Shown piece by piece: positions 10,039-19,011 of a stretch of 64,000 nt of DNA. The position numbers and the translations under genes are program-made. Origin of the DNA: an uncultured Bacteroidota bacterium (GTDB taxonomy: Bacteria > Bacteroidota > Bacteroidia > Chitinophagales > Chitinophagaceae); contig CAIRZD010000130.1 in NCBI GenBank assembly GCA_903882965.1, positions 23,305-87,304 on the forward strand, given 5' to 3'. The notes below the pieces were generated by a model that was not told the origin of the DNA, searched no databases, and saw only the letters and a program-made list of their open reading frames with translations. Position 1 is the stretch's first letter, and each line of letters starts with the position of its first letter.

Positions 10039-10512
10039 ATGCCAATACAAGTAGGGCAAAAAGCTCCGGATTTCACACTCCGTGATAATGAGAAAAATAA
10101 GGTAACTCTGAGTGAGCAAAAAGGTAAGAATGTATTACTACTATTCTACCCCTTAGCTTTTACAAGCACCTGCACCAAAGAATTATGTGCTATGCGTGAT
10201 AATATAGCAACATATAATAATCTTAATGCACAGGTCTACGGGATATCAGTTGACTCTCTTTTTACGCAGGATAAATTTAAAAAAGAGCAGAACCTGAATT
10301 TCCCTTTACTCAGTGATTTTAATAAAGTAGCTTCACGGGCTTATGACAGCATTTATGAGCATTGGTTCAATGACATGGAAGGTGTATCAAAGCGCTCGGC
10401 TTTTGTGATAGATAAGGAAGGCATAGTGCGTTATGCGGAAGTTTTAGAGAATGCGTCAGAAATACCCAATTTCGATGCGATACAGCAATGTTTAAAGGAA
10501 ATAAATCATTAA
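10039..10512 (+). CDS. Peroxiredoxin (AhpE/PrxQ-like)
   Basis: The 157-residue cytosolic protein is a thioredoxin-fold peroxidase of the AhpC/TSA superfamily that reduces hydroperoxides with a cysteine thiol. The active-site loop FYPLAFTSTCTKELC carries the conserved Pro, Thr and peroxidatic Cys45. Cys50 sits five residues later, the position of the resolving Cys in PrxQ/BCP enzymes, while the FPLAFT-type loop resembles AhpE. The N-terminal GQKAPDFTLRD segment is typical. It is divergent from groS, across a spacer with phased boxes, which suggests shared stress control. Subclass assignment is less certain than the family. Confidence 0.9.
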   Translation: MPIQVGQKAPDFTLRDNEKNKVTLSEQKGKNVLLLFYPLAFTSTCTKELCAMRDNIATYNNLNAQVYGISVDSLFTQDKFKKEQNLNFPLLSDFNKVASRAYDSIYEHWFNDMEGVSKRSAFVIDKEGIVRYAEVLENASEIPNFDAIQQCLKEINH

Positions 10513-10545
10513 TTTGCATTTAAATAAATCATAAAAAACAAACTC

Positions 10546-11544
10546 ATGAAGAAAATCTACTTACTGTTATTTGCCCTGGTAGCAGGGTGCACTGCTTTTG
10601 CACAGTCTAATGCAGGTATGGAAACATGGCGTAGCGGCAATTCTGGTACCGGTCCGATTGTTGCGATACATGCTCCCGACCAATGGTTTGGTTTTGATTC
10701 CCTTGTGATTGCCGAAGAAGAGGGGCTTTTACCATTATTTTTTGCAGGTTATATGCCTACTAATTTACATGCCCAGCTTTTTCAGGAAACCAGTATTGTA
10801 CATTCCGGTACTTCTTCAGCTAAGATAGTTACACTTAAGCAGGATACAATTGGCATGTTTGCCGGAATACTTTCAAACGCAAAGGCAAACTTAAATACAA
10901 CTGAGTTAATAGCTACCATGAACCTGGGGCAGTCATTAACATTAACCGGAGGCACACCCGTAACCGGAAGGATAGCTTCTGTAAGTGCCTGGGTTAGGTA
11001 TACTCCAGGTAAAGATAGTACAGGTGCCACCGGAATAGATAGCGGCACATTTGTGGTAACGGTGTATAGCCAGGTATCGGGGGTAGATTCTGCTGTAGGC
11101 ACTGTTACTATGAAAATAGGACCTACTGCAACATGGAGGCAGGTTACTGCACCTGTTGTTTATGCAGACTCAGTTGATGGTGCTGATACGGTACGCATCC
11201 AATTTGCAAGTAGTGGACAGATCGGCGCGTTGGATAGCAGCACACTTTATGTAGATGATGTTAGTATGACCTACCTGCCAAACGCTGTTAAAAATGTGAA
11301 TTTGCAAAATGATGTAAAAGTATACCCTAACCCAGCATCAGGAATATTGTACGTAGAAGGTGCTGATAATGCAGGAGCAAACTTCCGTTTATATGCAATG
11401 AATGGCCAGCTTGTCGCTAACAAAACATTGACCAGCAAGGATGCAATAGATATTTCAAACCTGTCTGATGGCGTGTATTTCTACACTATCTCTGATGTAA
11501 ATGGTAACACCACGCAGAGAGGAAAAGTAAGTGTGTTGAAATAA
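10546..11544 (+). CDS. T9SS-secreted protein with possible PCMD-type carbohydrate domain
   Basis: A signal peptide (MKKIYLLLFALVAGCTAFAQ) starts this 332-residue protein. Residues about 22-245 resemble the putative carbohydrate-metabolism (PCMD) beta-sandwich: an opening NAGMETW segment, SIVHSGTSSAKIVTL in the middle, and LDSSTLYVDDVSMTY at the end, the calcium-site-like signature of that fold. The final 75 residues are a T9SS type A sorting domain (VYPNPASGILYVEG ... DGVYFYTISD). The protein is predicted to be secreted by type IX secretion and may bind glycans, though ligand and catalysis are unknown. It is 33 bases downstream of the peroxiredoxin gene on the same strand and is followed by a strong terminator. 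Confidence 0.8.
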   Translation: MKKIYLLLFALVAGCTAFAQSNAGMETWRSGNSGTGPIVAIHAPDQWFGFDSLVIAEEEGLLPLFFAGYMPTNLHAQLFQETSIVHSGTSSAKIVTLKQDTIGMFAGILSNAKANLNTTELIATMNLGQSLTLTGGTPVTGRIASVSAWVRYTPGKDSTGATGIDSGTFVVTVYSQVSGVDSAVGTVTMKIGPTATWRQVTAPVVYADSVDGADTVRIQFASSGQIGALDSSTLYVDDVSMTYLPNAVKNVNLQNDVKVYPNPASGILYVEGADNAGANFRLYAMNGQLVANKTLTSKDAIDISNLSDGVYFYTISDVNGNTTQRGKVSVLK

Positions 11545-11568
11545 GTAACTAATTCAGTATTTTATAAT

Positions 11569-11604
11569 AAAGAAATAGGGCACCTTTTGGTGCCCTATTT
11601 CTTT
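11569..11604. terminator. Bidirectional terminator
   Basis: A near-perfect hairpin AAAGAAATAGGGCACC/GGTGCCCTATTTCTTT lies between the convergent T9SS cargo gene and the TylF-like methyltransferase gene. It can serve both directions. Confidence 0.88.
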
Positions 11605-11625
11605 TAGTATCGCAAGCAAGAGAGA

Positions 11626-12369
11626 TTATACAACTTCGAACGCTGCATGATAGAAATTATTTTGTGCGGAGATAAGTTTCAGGTTTACATAAAAACATTC
11701 TGTAAAATACCTGAACGCCATGAATTCATGGCCGTATACATTGAACTCATCAAACATTATGATGTCCCCTTTCTCGAGGTAAGGATATAACTGGCTAAGT
11801 GCAAAAAGTGTAGCACTGAATAGGTCGGCATCCATGTGTATCAATTTTTGTTTGCCCTTTAAAGAAGATCCATATTCCTGCAAAAAATCATTGAGTGTAT
11901 CCTGAAAAATACCTTTAATAAACATTCCCCGGTTATCATTTATTTCCGGTATGGCGGCACTCATATCACCCTTTGTAAAAACCCCCCAGCTTTCCGGCAG
12001 GCCTTCAAAAGTATCAAAGCCATAAAAACGGGATTCAGGGTTACGGCAGGTATTCATCCACCACTTAAACGAACCGCCGGATGCAACTCCGAATTCAAGA
12101 TAGGAAACAGGTATTTCATTTAATTTATAATGTGCTGCAATGGCATCGAAGCTCTTAAGTCGGTCGTCATAGTTCCTTACCGGCCGGTAAAAATCATTTG
12201 TGAGCAGCTTTTCACTTTTGTGTTTATGCACCCATGAAGTAAGCAGGTTGAAATTATAAATGAAGCCAAACACCCTGTTGAAAGGCTGCAATAACTGCAA
12301 TAAGCGTGATGCAAGCAGGAAGTCTTTTACAAACTTTAGTAGTTTTAATTTATCGGCTTTATTGGACAT
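11626..12369 (-). CDS. TylF/MycF-like SAM-dependent methyltransferase
   Basis: The 247-residue product is a class I methyltransferase of the TylF/macrocin O-methyltransferase type. The SAM-binding motif is VSYLEFGVASGGSFKWWM (about residues 92-109). FYGFDTFEGLPESWG follows, the typical acidic loop after strand 2, and then KQKLIHMDADLFSAT and DIIMFDEFNVYG, which match the metal- and substrate-proximal motifs of the family. Members methylate sugar hydroxyls in natural products or glycans, and the substrate here is unknown. No glycan cluster surrounds it. The LOG gene lies 65 bases upstream on the same strand. Confidence 0.85.
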   Translation of the reverse strand: MSNKADKLKLLKFVKDFLLASRLLQLLQPFNRVFGFIYNFNLLTSWVHKHKSEKLLTNDFYRPVRNYDDRLKSFDAIAAHYKLNEIPVSYLEFGVASGGSFKWWMNTCRNPESRFYGFDTFEGLPESWGVFTKGDMSAAIPEINDNRGMFIKGIFQDTLNDFLQEYGSSLKGKQKLIHMDADLFSATLFALSQLYPYLEKGDIIMFDEFNVYGHEFMAFRYFTECFYVNLKLISAQNNFYHAAFEVV

Positions 12370-12434
12370 TGTGATCCCGGAACGTTAATAAAAGGTAGCA
12401 ATATAAAGAGGATTATCGTAAAAATGCAAAAACC

Positions 12435-13016
12435 TTATGTAGTTTGCTTAGTGACTACCTGTGGTGCGGCTGTGGGGTCGTAGGCTTCCATTTGTGTAAG
12501 CAGGTCATCTATAGATCCATTTATAAGCAATGTAGCGTTTACAAATTCATTCAGGAAGCCTTCTGTGACCATATTGTCAGTTAAAGCTTTAAGGGCATCG
12601 TAATATCCATTTACGTTGAGCAGGCCAACGGGCTTACTGTGTAGGCCAAGTTGGCTCCAGGTAAGCATTTCAAATAACTCTTCCATAGTACCCCATCCGC
12701 CGGGTAGAGTAATGATGCCATCGCTAAGCTCATGCATTTTTAGTTTGCGCTCATGCATGGTATCTACTATTATGAGCCTGGTCAACTGTTCGTGGGCTAC
12801 TTCTGTCGTTTTCAAAAACTCAGGTATAACACCCACTATTTCCCCGTTATTTTCCAGAGCGCCATCGGCAAGAGCACCCATCAGCCCTACTTTAGCCCCG
12901 CCGTATATAATGCGGATGCCACGCGCTGCAAGCAAGGCGCCAAGATTATATGCAGCCTCGCGGTAGCATTCATTATACCCCTCTGATGATCCGCAAAAAA
13001 CAACAATACTTTTCAT
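12435..13016 (-). CDS. LOG-family nucleotide 5'-monophosphate phosphoribohydrolase
   Basis: The 193-residue protein belongs to the TIGR00730/LOG family, which hydrolyses the N-glycosidic bond of nucleoside 5'-monophosphates (in plants, cytokinin ribotides). The N-terminal VVFCGSSEG and the PGGWGTMEELFEMLTW motif (PGGxGTxxE catalytic signature) are both present, with GGAKVGLMGALADGAL between them. Length is normal. In bacteria the physiological substrate is often unclear, with nucleotide turnover likely. It is cytosolic. It is transcribed toward the methyltransferase gene and separated from the DUF2795 gene by a terminator. Confidence 0.93.
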   Translation of the reverse strand: MKSIVVFCGSSEGYNECYREAAYNLGALLAARGIRIIYGGAKVGLMGALADGALENNGEIVGVIPEFLKTTEVAHEQLTRLIIVDTMHERKLKMHELSDGIITLPGGWGTMEELFEMLTWSQLGLHSKPVGLLNVNGYYDALKALTDNMVTEGFLNEFVNATLLINGSIDDLLTQMEAYDPTAAPQVVTKQTT

Positions 13017-13083
13017 TACGGGTTAAATTTATTGTTCCCAAATGTAAATGGATAAAAGGACATAGTATCAGGGAACAGGATTA

Positions 13084-13116
13084 AATAATAAAAAAATCCC
13101 GCCATAAAGCGGGATG
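13084..13116 (-). terminator. Terminator of DUF2795 gene
   Basis: On the minus strand the hairpin ATCCCGC-TTTATG-GCGGGAT is followed by a run of T residues. It lies just downstream of the DUF2795 stop codon and upstream of the LOG gene. Confidence 0.85.
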
Positions 13117-13135
13117 TAATTATTTTCGAAACAGG

Positions 13136-13357
13136 TCAATACTCATCTTCATTAAAGAAGAAATCTTCCTGAGTGGGATAATCGGGCCAGATGTCTTCTA
13201 TGCCTTCGTATATCTCACCTTCGTCATCAAGTTCCTGCAGGTTCTCCACTACTTCTAGCGGTGCTCCGGAGCGGATGGCATAATCTATAAGCTCATCTTT
13301 TGTTGCAGGCCAGGGGGCGTCTTCGAGATGTGATGCTAATTCAAGTGTCCAAAACAT
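13136..13357 (-). CDS. DUF2795 protein
   Basis: This is a 73-residue, very acidic cytosolic protein (MFWTLELASHLEDAPWPATK ... ending FFFNEDEY). The WPATKDELIDYAIRSGAP segment is the core of DUF2795, a short helical domain common in Bacteroidota and sometimes compared with DNA-binding folds. The acidic tail makes direct nucleic-acid binding by the whole protein doubtful, and function is unknown. It is a stand-alone gene with its own terminator. Confidence 0.85.
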   Translation of the reverse strand: MFWTLELASHLEDAPWPATKDELIDYAIRSGAPLEVVENLQELDDEGEIYEGIEDIWPDYPTQEDFFFNEDEY

Positions 13358-13397
13358 ATTATAAATAGATTATTTTTATTCTGATTCCCGCAAATGT

Positions 13398-13526
13398 AAG
13401 GGAAAATTCAAAATTTAAAAGCCAAATTCTAAAACTTCCAAAACTTAATTAAAAATTGATATTCCATAGTTGTTAATTATATCATACTTCGATTATTCAA
13501 AAGTCAAATTCAAAAGTTAAATAACT
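13398..13526. repeat. AT-rich spacer with CAAAATT/CAAAAGT-type repeats
   Basis: The spacer between the divergent DUF2795 and lolD genes is low-complexity and carries repeated AAATTCAAAA and CAAAAGTYAAA elements. A -7-like box (TACCTTTA) at 13526-13533 lies seven bases before the lolD ATG. No gene is visible. Confidence 0.4.
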
Positions 13527-13539
13527 ACCTTTATCCACT

Positions 13540-14208
13540 ATGCTTTCCGTTAAGAACCTATTCAAAAAGTATACCAATTTTATGGTAGTTAACGATGTGT
13601 CATTGCATGTAGATAAAGGTGAAATTATATCTATAATAGGCTCTTCAGGAGCAGGCAAAAGCACTTTGCTGCATCTTATAGGTGCATTAGACAAGCCTGA
13701 TAGTGGCAGTGTGCTCATAGCAGGTACTGATATTTTACAACTGCCTTCTAAAAAACAGGCTAAATTTCGTAATAGCCATATTGGTTTTGTATTCCAGTTC
13801 CATCATTTGTTGCCGGAATTCAGTGCAGTAGAGAATGTTTCGGTGCCGTTATGGATAAAAGGGAGCAGTAAAAAAGAAGCGATGCAGCAAGCTGAAGAAA
13901 TGCTGAATATAGTAGGCCTTGGCAACAGGCTGGAAAATAAGCCTTCAGAATTATCAGGCGGTGAGCAGCAGCGGGTAGCTATTGCCCGGGCATTGATAAC
14001 AAGACCATCAATAATAATGGCAGATGAGCCAACCGGTAACCTCGACACAGCAAATGCGCAATCAGTACATAAATTATTCCTGCAATTACGTGATCAGTTT
14101 GGGCAAACATTTATCATGATCACCCATAATGATGCACTGGCAAAAATGACAGACAGGACGCTGACTATGCAGGATGGCAAAATAGTTAGCGAGAAAAAGA
14201 ATTATTGA
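13540..14208 (+). CDS. lolD: ABC transporter ATPase, LolD-like
   Basis: The 222-residue ATPase carries Walker A GSSGAGKST (residues 34-42), the ABC signature LSGGEQQRVAIARAL and Walker B IIMADEPTGNLD. Length and sequence match the LolD/MacB/FtsE branch, whose members power lipoprotein release from the inner membrane or related exporters. The LolD assignment follows closest resemblance, and no LolC/E permease gene is adjacent. It sits alone in front of purL. A TACCTTTA box just before the ATG suggests a very short leader. Confidence 0.85.
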   Translation: MLSVKNLFKKYTNFMVVNDVSLHVDKGEIISIIGSSGAGKSTLLHLIGALDKPDSGSVLIAGTDILQLPSKKQAKFRNSHIGFVFQFHHLLPEFSAVENVSVPLWIKGSSKKEAMQQAEEMLNIVGLGNRLENKPSELSGGEQQRVAIARALITRPSIIMADEPTGNLDTANAQSVHKLFLQLRDQFGQTFIMITHNDALAKMTDRTLTMQDGKIVSEKKNY

Positions 14209-14300
14209 TATTTTATCCTGAGCAATAATTATATATCATTTCCAGATATTTTTTTCAACGCACGAATGTGTATGATTATGGACATCCACCCAAAAATTTG

Positions 14301-14308
14301 TACGTTTG
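14301..14308 (+). promoter_or_regulatory. -7 box TACGTTTG directly before purL
   Basis: TACGTTTG matches TAnnTTTG and ends five bases before the ATG at 14313. The purL mRNA may be leaderless. It also argues against the upstream start at 14268 shown in the track. Confidence 0.5.
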
Positions 14309-14312
14309 CACC

Positions 14313-16514
14313 ATGATTGCCACACTCGAACAAGCTACCAAACTCGGCCTTCGCGAAGAAGAATTTGAAAAAATAAAAGAAATACTGGGACGCACCCCCA
14401 ATTTTACTGAAGTAGCCATGTACTCCGTAATGTGGAGTGAGCACTGCAGCTACAAAAACTCCATAACATGGCTGAAAACCCTGCCACGTGATGGCGCAAG
14501 GTTACTCGTAAAAGCAGGTGAAGAAAATGCAGGGCTTGTAGATATTGGCGATGGCTGGGGTTGTGTGTTCAAGATAGAGAGCCATAACCATCCGTCAGCA
14601 ATAGAACCCTTTCAGGGTGCAGCTACCGGTGTGGGTGGTATTCACCGTGATATTTTTACAATGGGTGCACGCCCTATTGCATCACTTAACTCTTTGCGTT
14701 TCGGTAAAGTAGATAACCCTAAAACAAAGTGGCTGATAAAGGGAGTAGTGAAGGGAATAGGTCACTACGGTAATTGCTTTGGTGTACCTACTGTGGCAGG
14801 AGAAGTATATTATGAAAGTTGCTACCAGACCAATCCGTTGGTAAATGCGATGAGTGTGGGTGTAGTTAGAGTGGGGCAAACAGTGTCTGCAACTTCGCAC
14901 GGCGCGGGTAATCCGGTCTTTATAGTTGGTGCATCTACAGGTAAGGATGGCATAGGTGGTGCATCATTTGCATCTGCCGATATCAGCGAGAACAGTGCAG
15001 AGTCTTTGCCCTCTGTACAGGTAGGGGATCCGTTTGAAGAAAAAAAATTACTCGAAGCTTGTCTGGAGATGATACCTACCGGTGCGCTGATAGGCATGCA
15101 GGATATGGGTGCAGCAGGTATCACCTGCAGCACCAGTGAAATGAGTGCAAAGGGTGAACACGGAATGATCATTCACCTGGATAAAGTACCCACGCGCCAG
15201 AAGGAAATGAAACCATGGGAAATGCTGCTGAGCGAAAGCCAGGAACGCATGCTCATTGTAGTGAAAAAAGGCAGGGAAGCTGAAGTGCAAAAAATATTTG
15301 ATAAATGGGATATACACTGCGTGCAAATAGGAGAGGTAACAAAAGACCTCAATCTTAAATATTACATGAATGGTGAACTAGTTGCAGATGTACCGGCTGA
15401 AAGCCTGGTGCTTGGCGGTGGCGCACCTATTTATGAGCGTGAATATTCAGAGCCACGTTATTTTGCAGAGATCAGGAAATTTAATGCAGACAGCATTGCA
15501 ATACCGGGAGATCTTAAAGAAGCGGCTTACCAGCTAATACAACTACCTAATATAGCATCTAAGCGCTGGATATATGAGCAATATGACAGCATGGTAATGA
15601 CCGGCAACACACATACAAATGAAGCAAGTGATGCTGCGGTAATACGAGTGCACGGAACAGAAAAAGCACTGGCGGTAACTACCGACTGTAACAGCCGTTA
15701 TGTATTTGCTGATCCTTACAAGGGTGCAATGATAGCCGTGAGCGAGGCGGCACGTAACATAGTATGTAGTGGCGGCCTGCCCGTAGCGATCACCAATTGC
15801 CTGAACTTTGGTAACCCATATAATCCGGAAGTATATTACCAGTTTGTGAATGCCATCAAGGGAATGGGCGAGGCTTGCCTTAAATTTGATACACCGGTTA
15901 CCGGGGGGAATGTTAGTTTTTACAATCAAAGTGAAGACGGGCCGGTATATCCTACCCCCACAATTGGTATGGTGGGGGTGCTGGATAGTATACACCAAAA
16001 AATGTCCTTAGGATTTAAACATCCGGGAGATACTATATACCTGCTTGGGGTAAATAGAAACGACATCAATTGTTCTGAATATCTGCATCATATATGTGGT
16101 GTAACGCACAGCCCTGCACCACACTTCGACCTGGAAGAAGAATACCAGTTGCAGCAAACTGTGATGCGGTTGATAAGTGAAAAGCTTATTAAATCTGCAC
16201 ATGATATTTCTGAGGGAGGGCTCTTTGCTTGCCTGCTGGAAAGCGGTATGGCGAATGGACTTGGGTTCAGTATACATACAGACAAAGAAATACGTAAGGA
16301 TGCAACACTTTTTGGTGAAGCACAAAGCAGGGTGGTGGTAAGCGTAAATCCAGACGTCCATGCTCTTTTTGAAGCGGAACTGAAAGGCCTTCCGTTTACA
16401 AAAATCGGGGTAGTAAATGCGAATAAAGAAATCTGCATAGATGACGATAGCTGGGGCTACATAAGTGACTGGAAAGAGGCTTATGATATGGCGCTGGAGA
16501 AGCTTTTGCAATAA
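14313..16514 (+). CDS. purL: Phosphoribosylformylglycinamidine synthase PurL (small type)
   Basis: The protein catalyses the fourth step of purine synthesis, converting FGAR, ATP and glutamine-derived ammonia to FGAM. From the ATG at 14313 it has 733 residues, the size of the small PurL that works with separate PurQ and PurS subunits; neither is in this window. The track's 14268 start adds 15 residues that overlap a promoter box. Recognisable segments are MWSEHCSYKNS near the N-terminus, FKIESHNHPSAIEPFQGAAT (ATP/FGAR site), MQDMGAAGITCSTSEM, and the repeated half with TDCNSRYVFADPYKGA and VTGGNVSFYNQS. folB converges from the other strand after 15 bases with no obvious terminator. Confidence 0.97.
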   Translation: MIATLEQATKLGLREEEFEKIKEILGRTPNFTEVAMYSVMWSEHCSYKNSITWLKTLPRDGARLLVKAGEENAGLVDIGDGWGCVFKIESHNHPSAIEPFQGAATGVGGIHRDIFTMGARPIASLNSLRFGKVDNPKTKWLIKGVVKGIGHYGNCFGVPTVAGEVYYESCYQTNPLVNAMSVGVVRVGQTVSATSHGAGNPVFIVGASTGKDGIGGASFASADISENSAESLPSVQVGDPFEEKKLLEACLEMIPTGALIGMQDMGAAGITCSTSEMSAKGEHGMIIHLDKVPTRQKEMKPWEMLLSESQERMLIVVKKGREAEVQKIFDKWDIHCVQIGEVTKDLNLKYYMNGELVADVPAESLVLGGGAPIYEREYSEPRYFAEIRKFNADSIAIPGDLKEAAYQLIQLPNIASKRWIYEQYDSMVMTGNTHTNEASDAAVIRVHGTEKALAVTTDCNSRYVFADPYKGAMIAVSEAARNIVCSGGLPVAITNCLNFGNPYNPEVYYQFVNAIKGMGEACLKFDTPVTGGNVSFYNQSEDGPVYPTPTIGMVGVLDSIHQKMSLGFKHPGDTIYLLGVNRNDINCSEYLHHICGVTHSPAPHFDLEEEYQLQQTVMRLISEKLIKSAHDISEGGLFACLLESGMANGLGFSIHTDKEIRKDATLFGEAQSRVVVSVNPDVHALFEAELKGLPFTKIGVVNANKEICIDDDSWGYISDWKEAYDMALEKLLQ

Positions 16515-16529
16515 ACTGTTTGCTGCGAG

Positions 16530-16862
16530 TTATTGTTCATAACAAACTTGTGCATAAGCTACGTCGCCCGGCATTGGGGGGTGTAATTTTCTGACAGCTA
16601 CTTTTATTTTTTGGGCTATTGGGAAATTACCTTTTAGTGCGGTGTGTATATTATACGCGAAGGTTTCGAGAAGCTGGCCGGGTTGCTGAAAAATATCTGA
16701 TACAGTTTGGCGGATAAGAGTATAATCCGCGAAGGGCCAGGGCAGGGTATCAGGGAGCCAAATATCAATATCAATTTCGAATGTATTACCAAGAATATGC
16801 TCTTCCGGGTAAAGACCGTGAGGAGCATTTATTTTTATTCCATGTAGAGAAACTGTGAGCAT
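16530..16862 (-). CDS. folB: Dihydroneopterin aldolase
   Basis: The 110-residue protein resembles FolB, the cytosolic enzyme that splits dihydroneopterin to 6-hydroxymethyl-dihydropterin and glycolaldehyde in folate synthesis. Family features are an N-terminal beta strand with HGIKINAPHGLYPEE, where the conserved Glu-containing loop follows HG, then FEIDIDIWLP, the LLETFAYNI segment and the C-terminal KIKVAVRKLHPPMPG, which is highly typical. It is a little shorter than the usual 120 residues but complete. It converges with purL, and the propeller lipoprotein gene lies upstream across the spacer. Confidence 0.93.
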   Translation of the reverse strand: MLTVSLHGIKINAPHGLYPEEHILGNTFEIDIDIWLPDTLPWPFADYTLIRQTVSDIFQQPGQLLETFAYNIHTALKGNFPIAQKIKVAVRKLHPPMPGDVAYAQVCYEQ

Positions 16863-16911
16863 TTTATAAATTCAAAAGTAAATATTTAAAAGCAGGGGAT
16901 GTAGATACTTA

Positions 16912-18438
16912 TTAAAACCTGTTGGAAATAGCGTAGGGAAATACGGGTACTCCATAACGGTTATTATACATCACCAGGGTATTCAGGTTATATACGGTAT
17001 ACCATCCATCGCGGCCGGAACAATTGCCCAGTACGTGGTGAGGTGGAGGGCCACTGGGGTTTGAGTTGGTACTGCATATGTATATAAGGCCATCCTGCTC
17101 ATCGACACAAACATCATGCGGCTGGTAGAAATCGCCATATAAAGTGGTAACAACGTGCAGTGTATTATAATCAATAATAGTAACGCAGCCCTTAGCACCG
17201 GAGGGAGTGTGTGCATTAGAATCCTGCATACACACTACAAAGAGGTAGCCTTTAGATCTTGATATTGCCATTTCCTGTGGGAATGCGCCGACAGGTATTG
17301 CTTTGATCAGGGTATCCTTATAGGCGTCCATTACACGGACCTCATTAGAGTTTTGACAGGAAACAAAATATTTTGAGTAGTCGGGGGACATCTGTATCTG
17401 GTGTGGATCCGGTGAGGTAGCGCTTTTAGCGGCTATAGGCGGATTGCCATCAAGGCTTATGTATTTGTATGTAAACTCCGGGGCGAAGGAAAACTTATTA
17501 ATTACATTACCATATTCGAGGGTTGCAAAAAAAGTATCAAAAGTTGCATTGCTTGCTATGCCATGCGGATAAGCAAATTCTGATGTACCTGCGGTATGCG
17601 CATCTGCAGATAAATTATTGTTTATGAGCAATGAATTAGTATTGATGGTAACTTCATAACCAGTAGCTAAGAAGCCGCTTACCATCAAGGCTGTATCTTG
17701 CGGAGACAGGTTAATGATGCTCCATCCGCCGGTACCATATACACCTGCTACGGCACTGGTGAGGTTTGCGGCACCAATTACGGTATCTGCACGTGTATCT
17801 ATTTTTTGCAACAAATTGTTGTCGAGAAAAGAAACGTAGGCATACATACCATCGCCGGAAACCGTAACATCATGAAGGTATTCGTTTCCCGGGTAAGTGC
17901 CGACTTTTATATACCGCATGATGACGTGGCTCTGGGCATCGATAACGGCAATGAGGTTGCAGCCAGATATGGTAAGGTAAATTTTTTGCCTGGTATCTGG
18001 GTTAGTGGCAAAGGGGATGTTGCCGTTCCTATCGGGGGCGCCGGCTGCTACCCAGCGCTTTAGCGTCATGTATTGACTGAGTGTGAGTGGGGTGGTGAGA
18101 TGCCCTGCGTCGTTTGCCAGAATATCTGAAGAATCATATGCATTGCAGTAATAAAGGAGTGGGCTCAGCTGTGTGTTATAAGCAACGACAACAGCACCAC
18201 TGACACTACCCTGGAGCATATGCTGCCATGTATCAAGCAGGAGGCCGCCGGCATTGGTATAGCTGGCCTGGTTATGACAGCCGGAATTGGTGCACTTAGC
18301 GAGAAATATATTACCAATGGAATCAGGGAAACCGCCATTTGGAGCTACTACTAATGACTGGGGTTTATGCACGCAGGATGTGGTGCATACCACAGCTGTG
18401 AATATAGCGAATACAGTAAGTATAAGAAGCCTGCGCAT
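16912..18438 (-). CDS. Lipoprotein with CxxxxCH motif and YncE-like beta-propeller
   Basis: The 508-residue product has a lipoprotein signal (MRRLLILTVFAIFTAVVCTTSC, lipobox TTSC). At about residues 40-140 it carries CTNSGCH, a C-x4-C-H motif, followed by TNAGGLLLDTW and LKRWVAAGAPDRNG. This is the arrangement of the atypical cytochrome c-like domains first described in planctomycetes (PSCyt1-like). The rest is a beta-propeller with repeated strands such as LHDVTVSGDGMYAYV, YPHGIASN, HQIQMSPDYSKYFVSC, PQEMAISRSKGYLFVV and PHDVCVDEQDGLIYIC, close to YncE/lactonase-type propellers. Haem binding and electron transfer at the envelope are inferred; only one CxxxxCH is present. The gene stands alone. 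Confidence 0.8.
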   Translation of the reverse strand: MRRLLILTVFAIFTAVVCTTSCVHKPQSLVVAPNGGFPDSIGNIFLAKCTNSGCHNQASYTNAGGLLLDTWQHMLQGSVSGAVVVAYNTQLSPLLYYCNAYDSSDILANDAGHLTTPLTLSQYMTLKRWVAAGAPDRNGNIPFATNPDTRQKIYLTISGCNLIAVIDAQSHVIMRYIKVGTYPGNEYLHDVTVSGDGMYAYVSFLDNNLLQKIDTRADTVIGAANLTSAVAGVYGTGGWSIINLSPQDTALMVSGFLATGYEVTINTNSLLINNNLSADAHTAGTSEFAYPHGIASNATFDTFFATLEYGNVINKFSFAPEFTYKYISLDGNPPIAAKSATSPDPHQIQMSPDYSKYFVSCQNSNEVRVMDAYKDTLIKAIPVGAFPQEMAISRSKGYLFVVCMQDSNAHTPSGAKGCVTIIDYNTLHVVTTLYGDFYQPHDVCVDEQDGLIYICSTNSNPSGPPPHHVLGNCSGRDGWYTVYNLNTLVMYNNRYGVPVFPYAISNRF

Positions 18439-18572
18439 AAGTTTATAGACGTATTAAAGAATAAAGTTAAGATAAATACTCGTAAGCGGTAATTGCAGCG
18501 GTATCATTTCCGGTGTTTTTAAATGTCTCAAAATGCCCCGTTTTTATCACATTTTATCACGGGTGGGGGATG

Positions 18573-18810
18573 GACCTCTCCCAGACTCTCCCCTTCGGCA
18601 TGCTCAGGGCAGGCTGAAGGAGAGGTGGTGTAATGATCGCTATTATAGTGTGGATAATTTTTCATGTGTTTCTTTTTTAAAAATCTGGTGTCGATTTATT
18701 TAGGATATTAAAATGTTTATTTGATAATTTGTAGTTGTGTAAATGTATAAACCTCTCCCCAGCCCTCTCCCCCTTCGACAGGCTCAGGGCAGGCTGGAGA
18801 GGGTGAGGTC
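18573..18810. repeat. Pair of imperfect palindromic repeats in a 573-base spacer
   Basis: The spacer 18439-19011 has no convincing gene. It holds two diverged copies (about 18573-18630 and 18751-18810) of an element that starts CCTCTCC, contains CTTCGRCAKGCTCAGGGCAG and ends GGAGAGG-like, so each can fold into a hairpin. They are separated by about 120 AT-rich bases. The form suggests a REP-like intergenic palindrome family, but genome-wide copy number cannot be seen here. Confidence 0.55.
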
Positions 18811-19011
18811 GAATGAGCGTTTTGGATATGCAATTGTTTGCTTTGCATTTTTACTGTTTTATGAATAAAGTTAGTTAGTTAGAATGTATGCGGCGGGAAA
18901 GTGTATACACCTTTCTTTCTGCGTGTTAATGGCAGGCGATAAATGCCAAACTGTTTGATCCGCGTTGCATGGCGTCAGTTGGGAATCAAGGGTTGGGTAG
19001 TCTCTTTGATT

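Noticed and set aside
9844-10119. 91-aa minus-strand ORF between groS and the peroxiredoxin gene
   Set aside because: It overlaps the peroxiredoxin start and promoter, and its composition is not protein-like.
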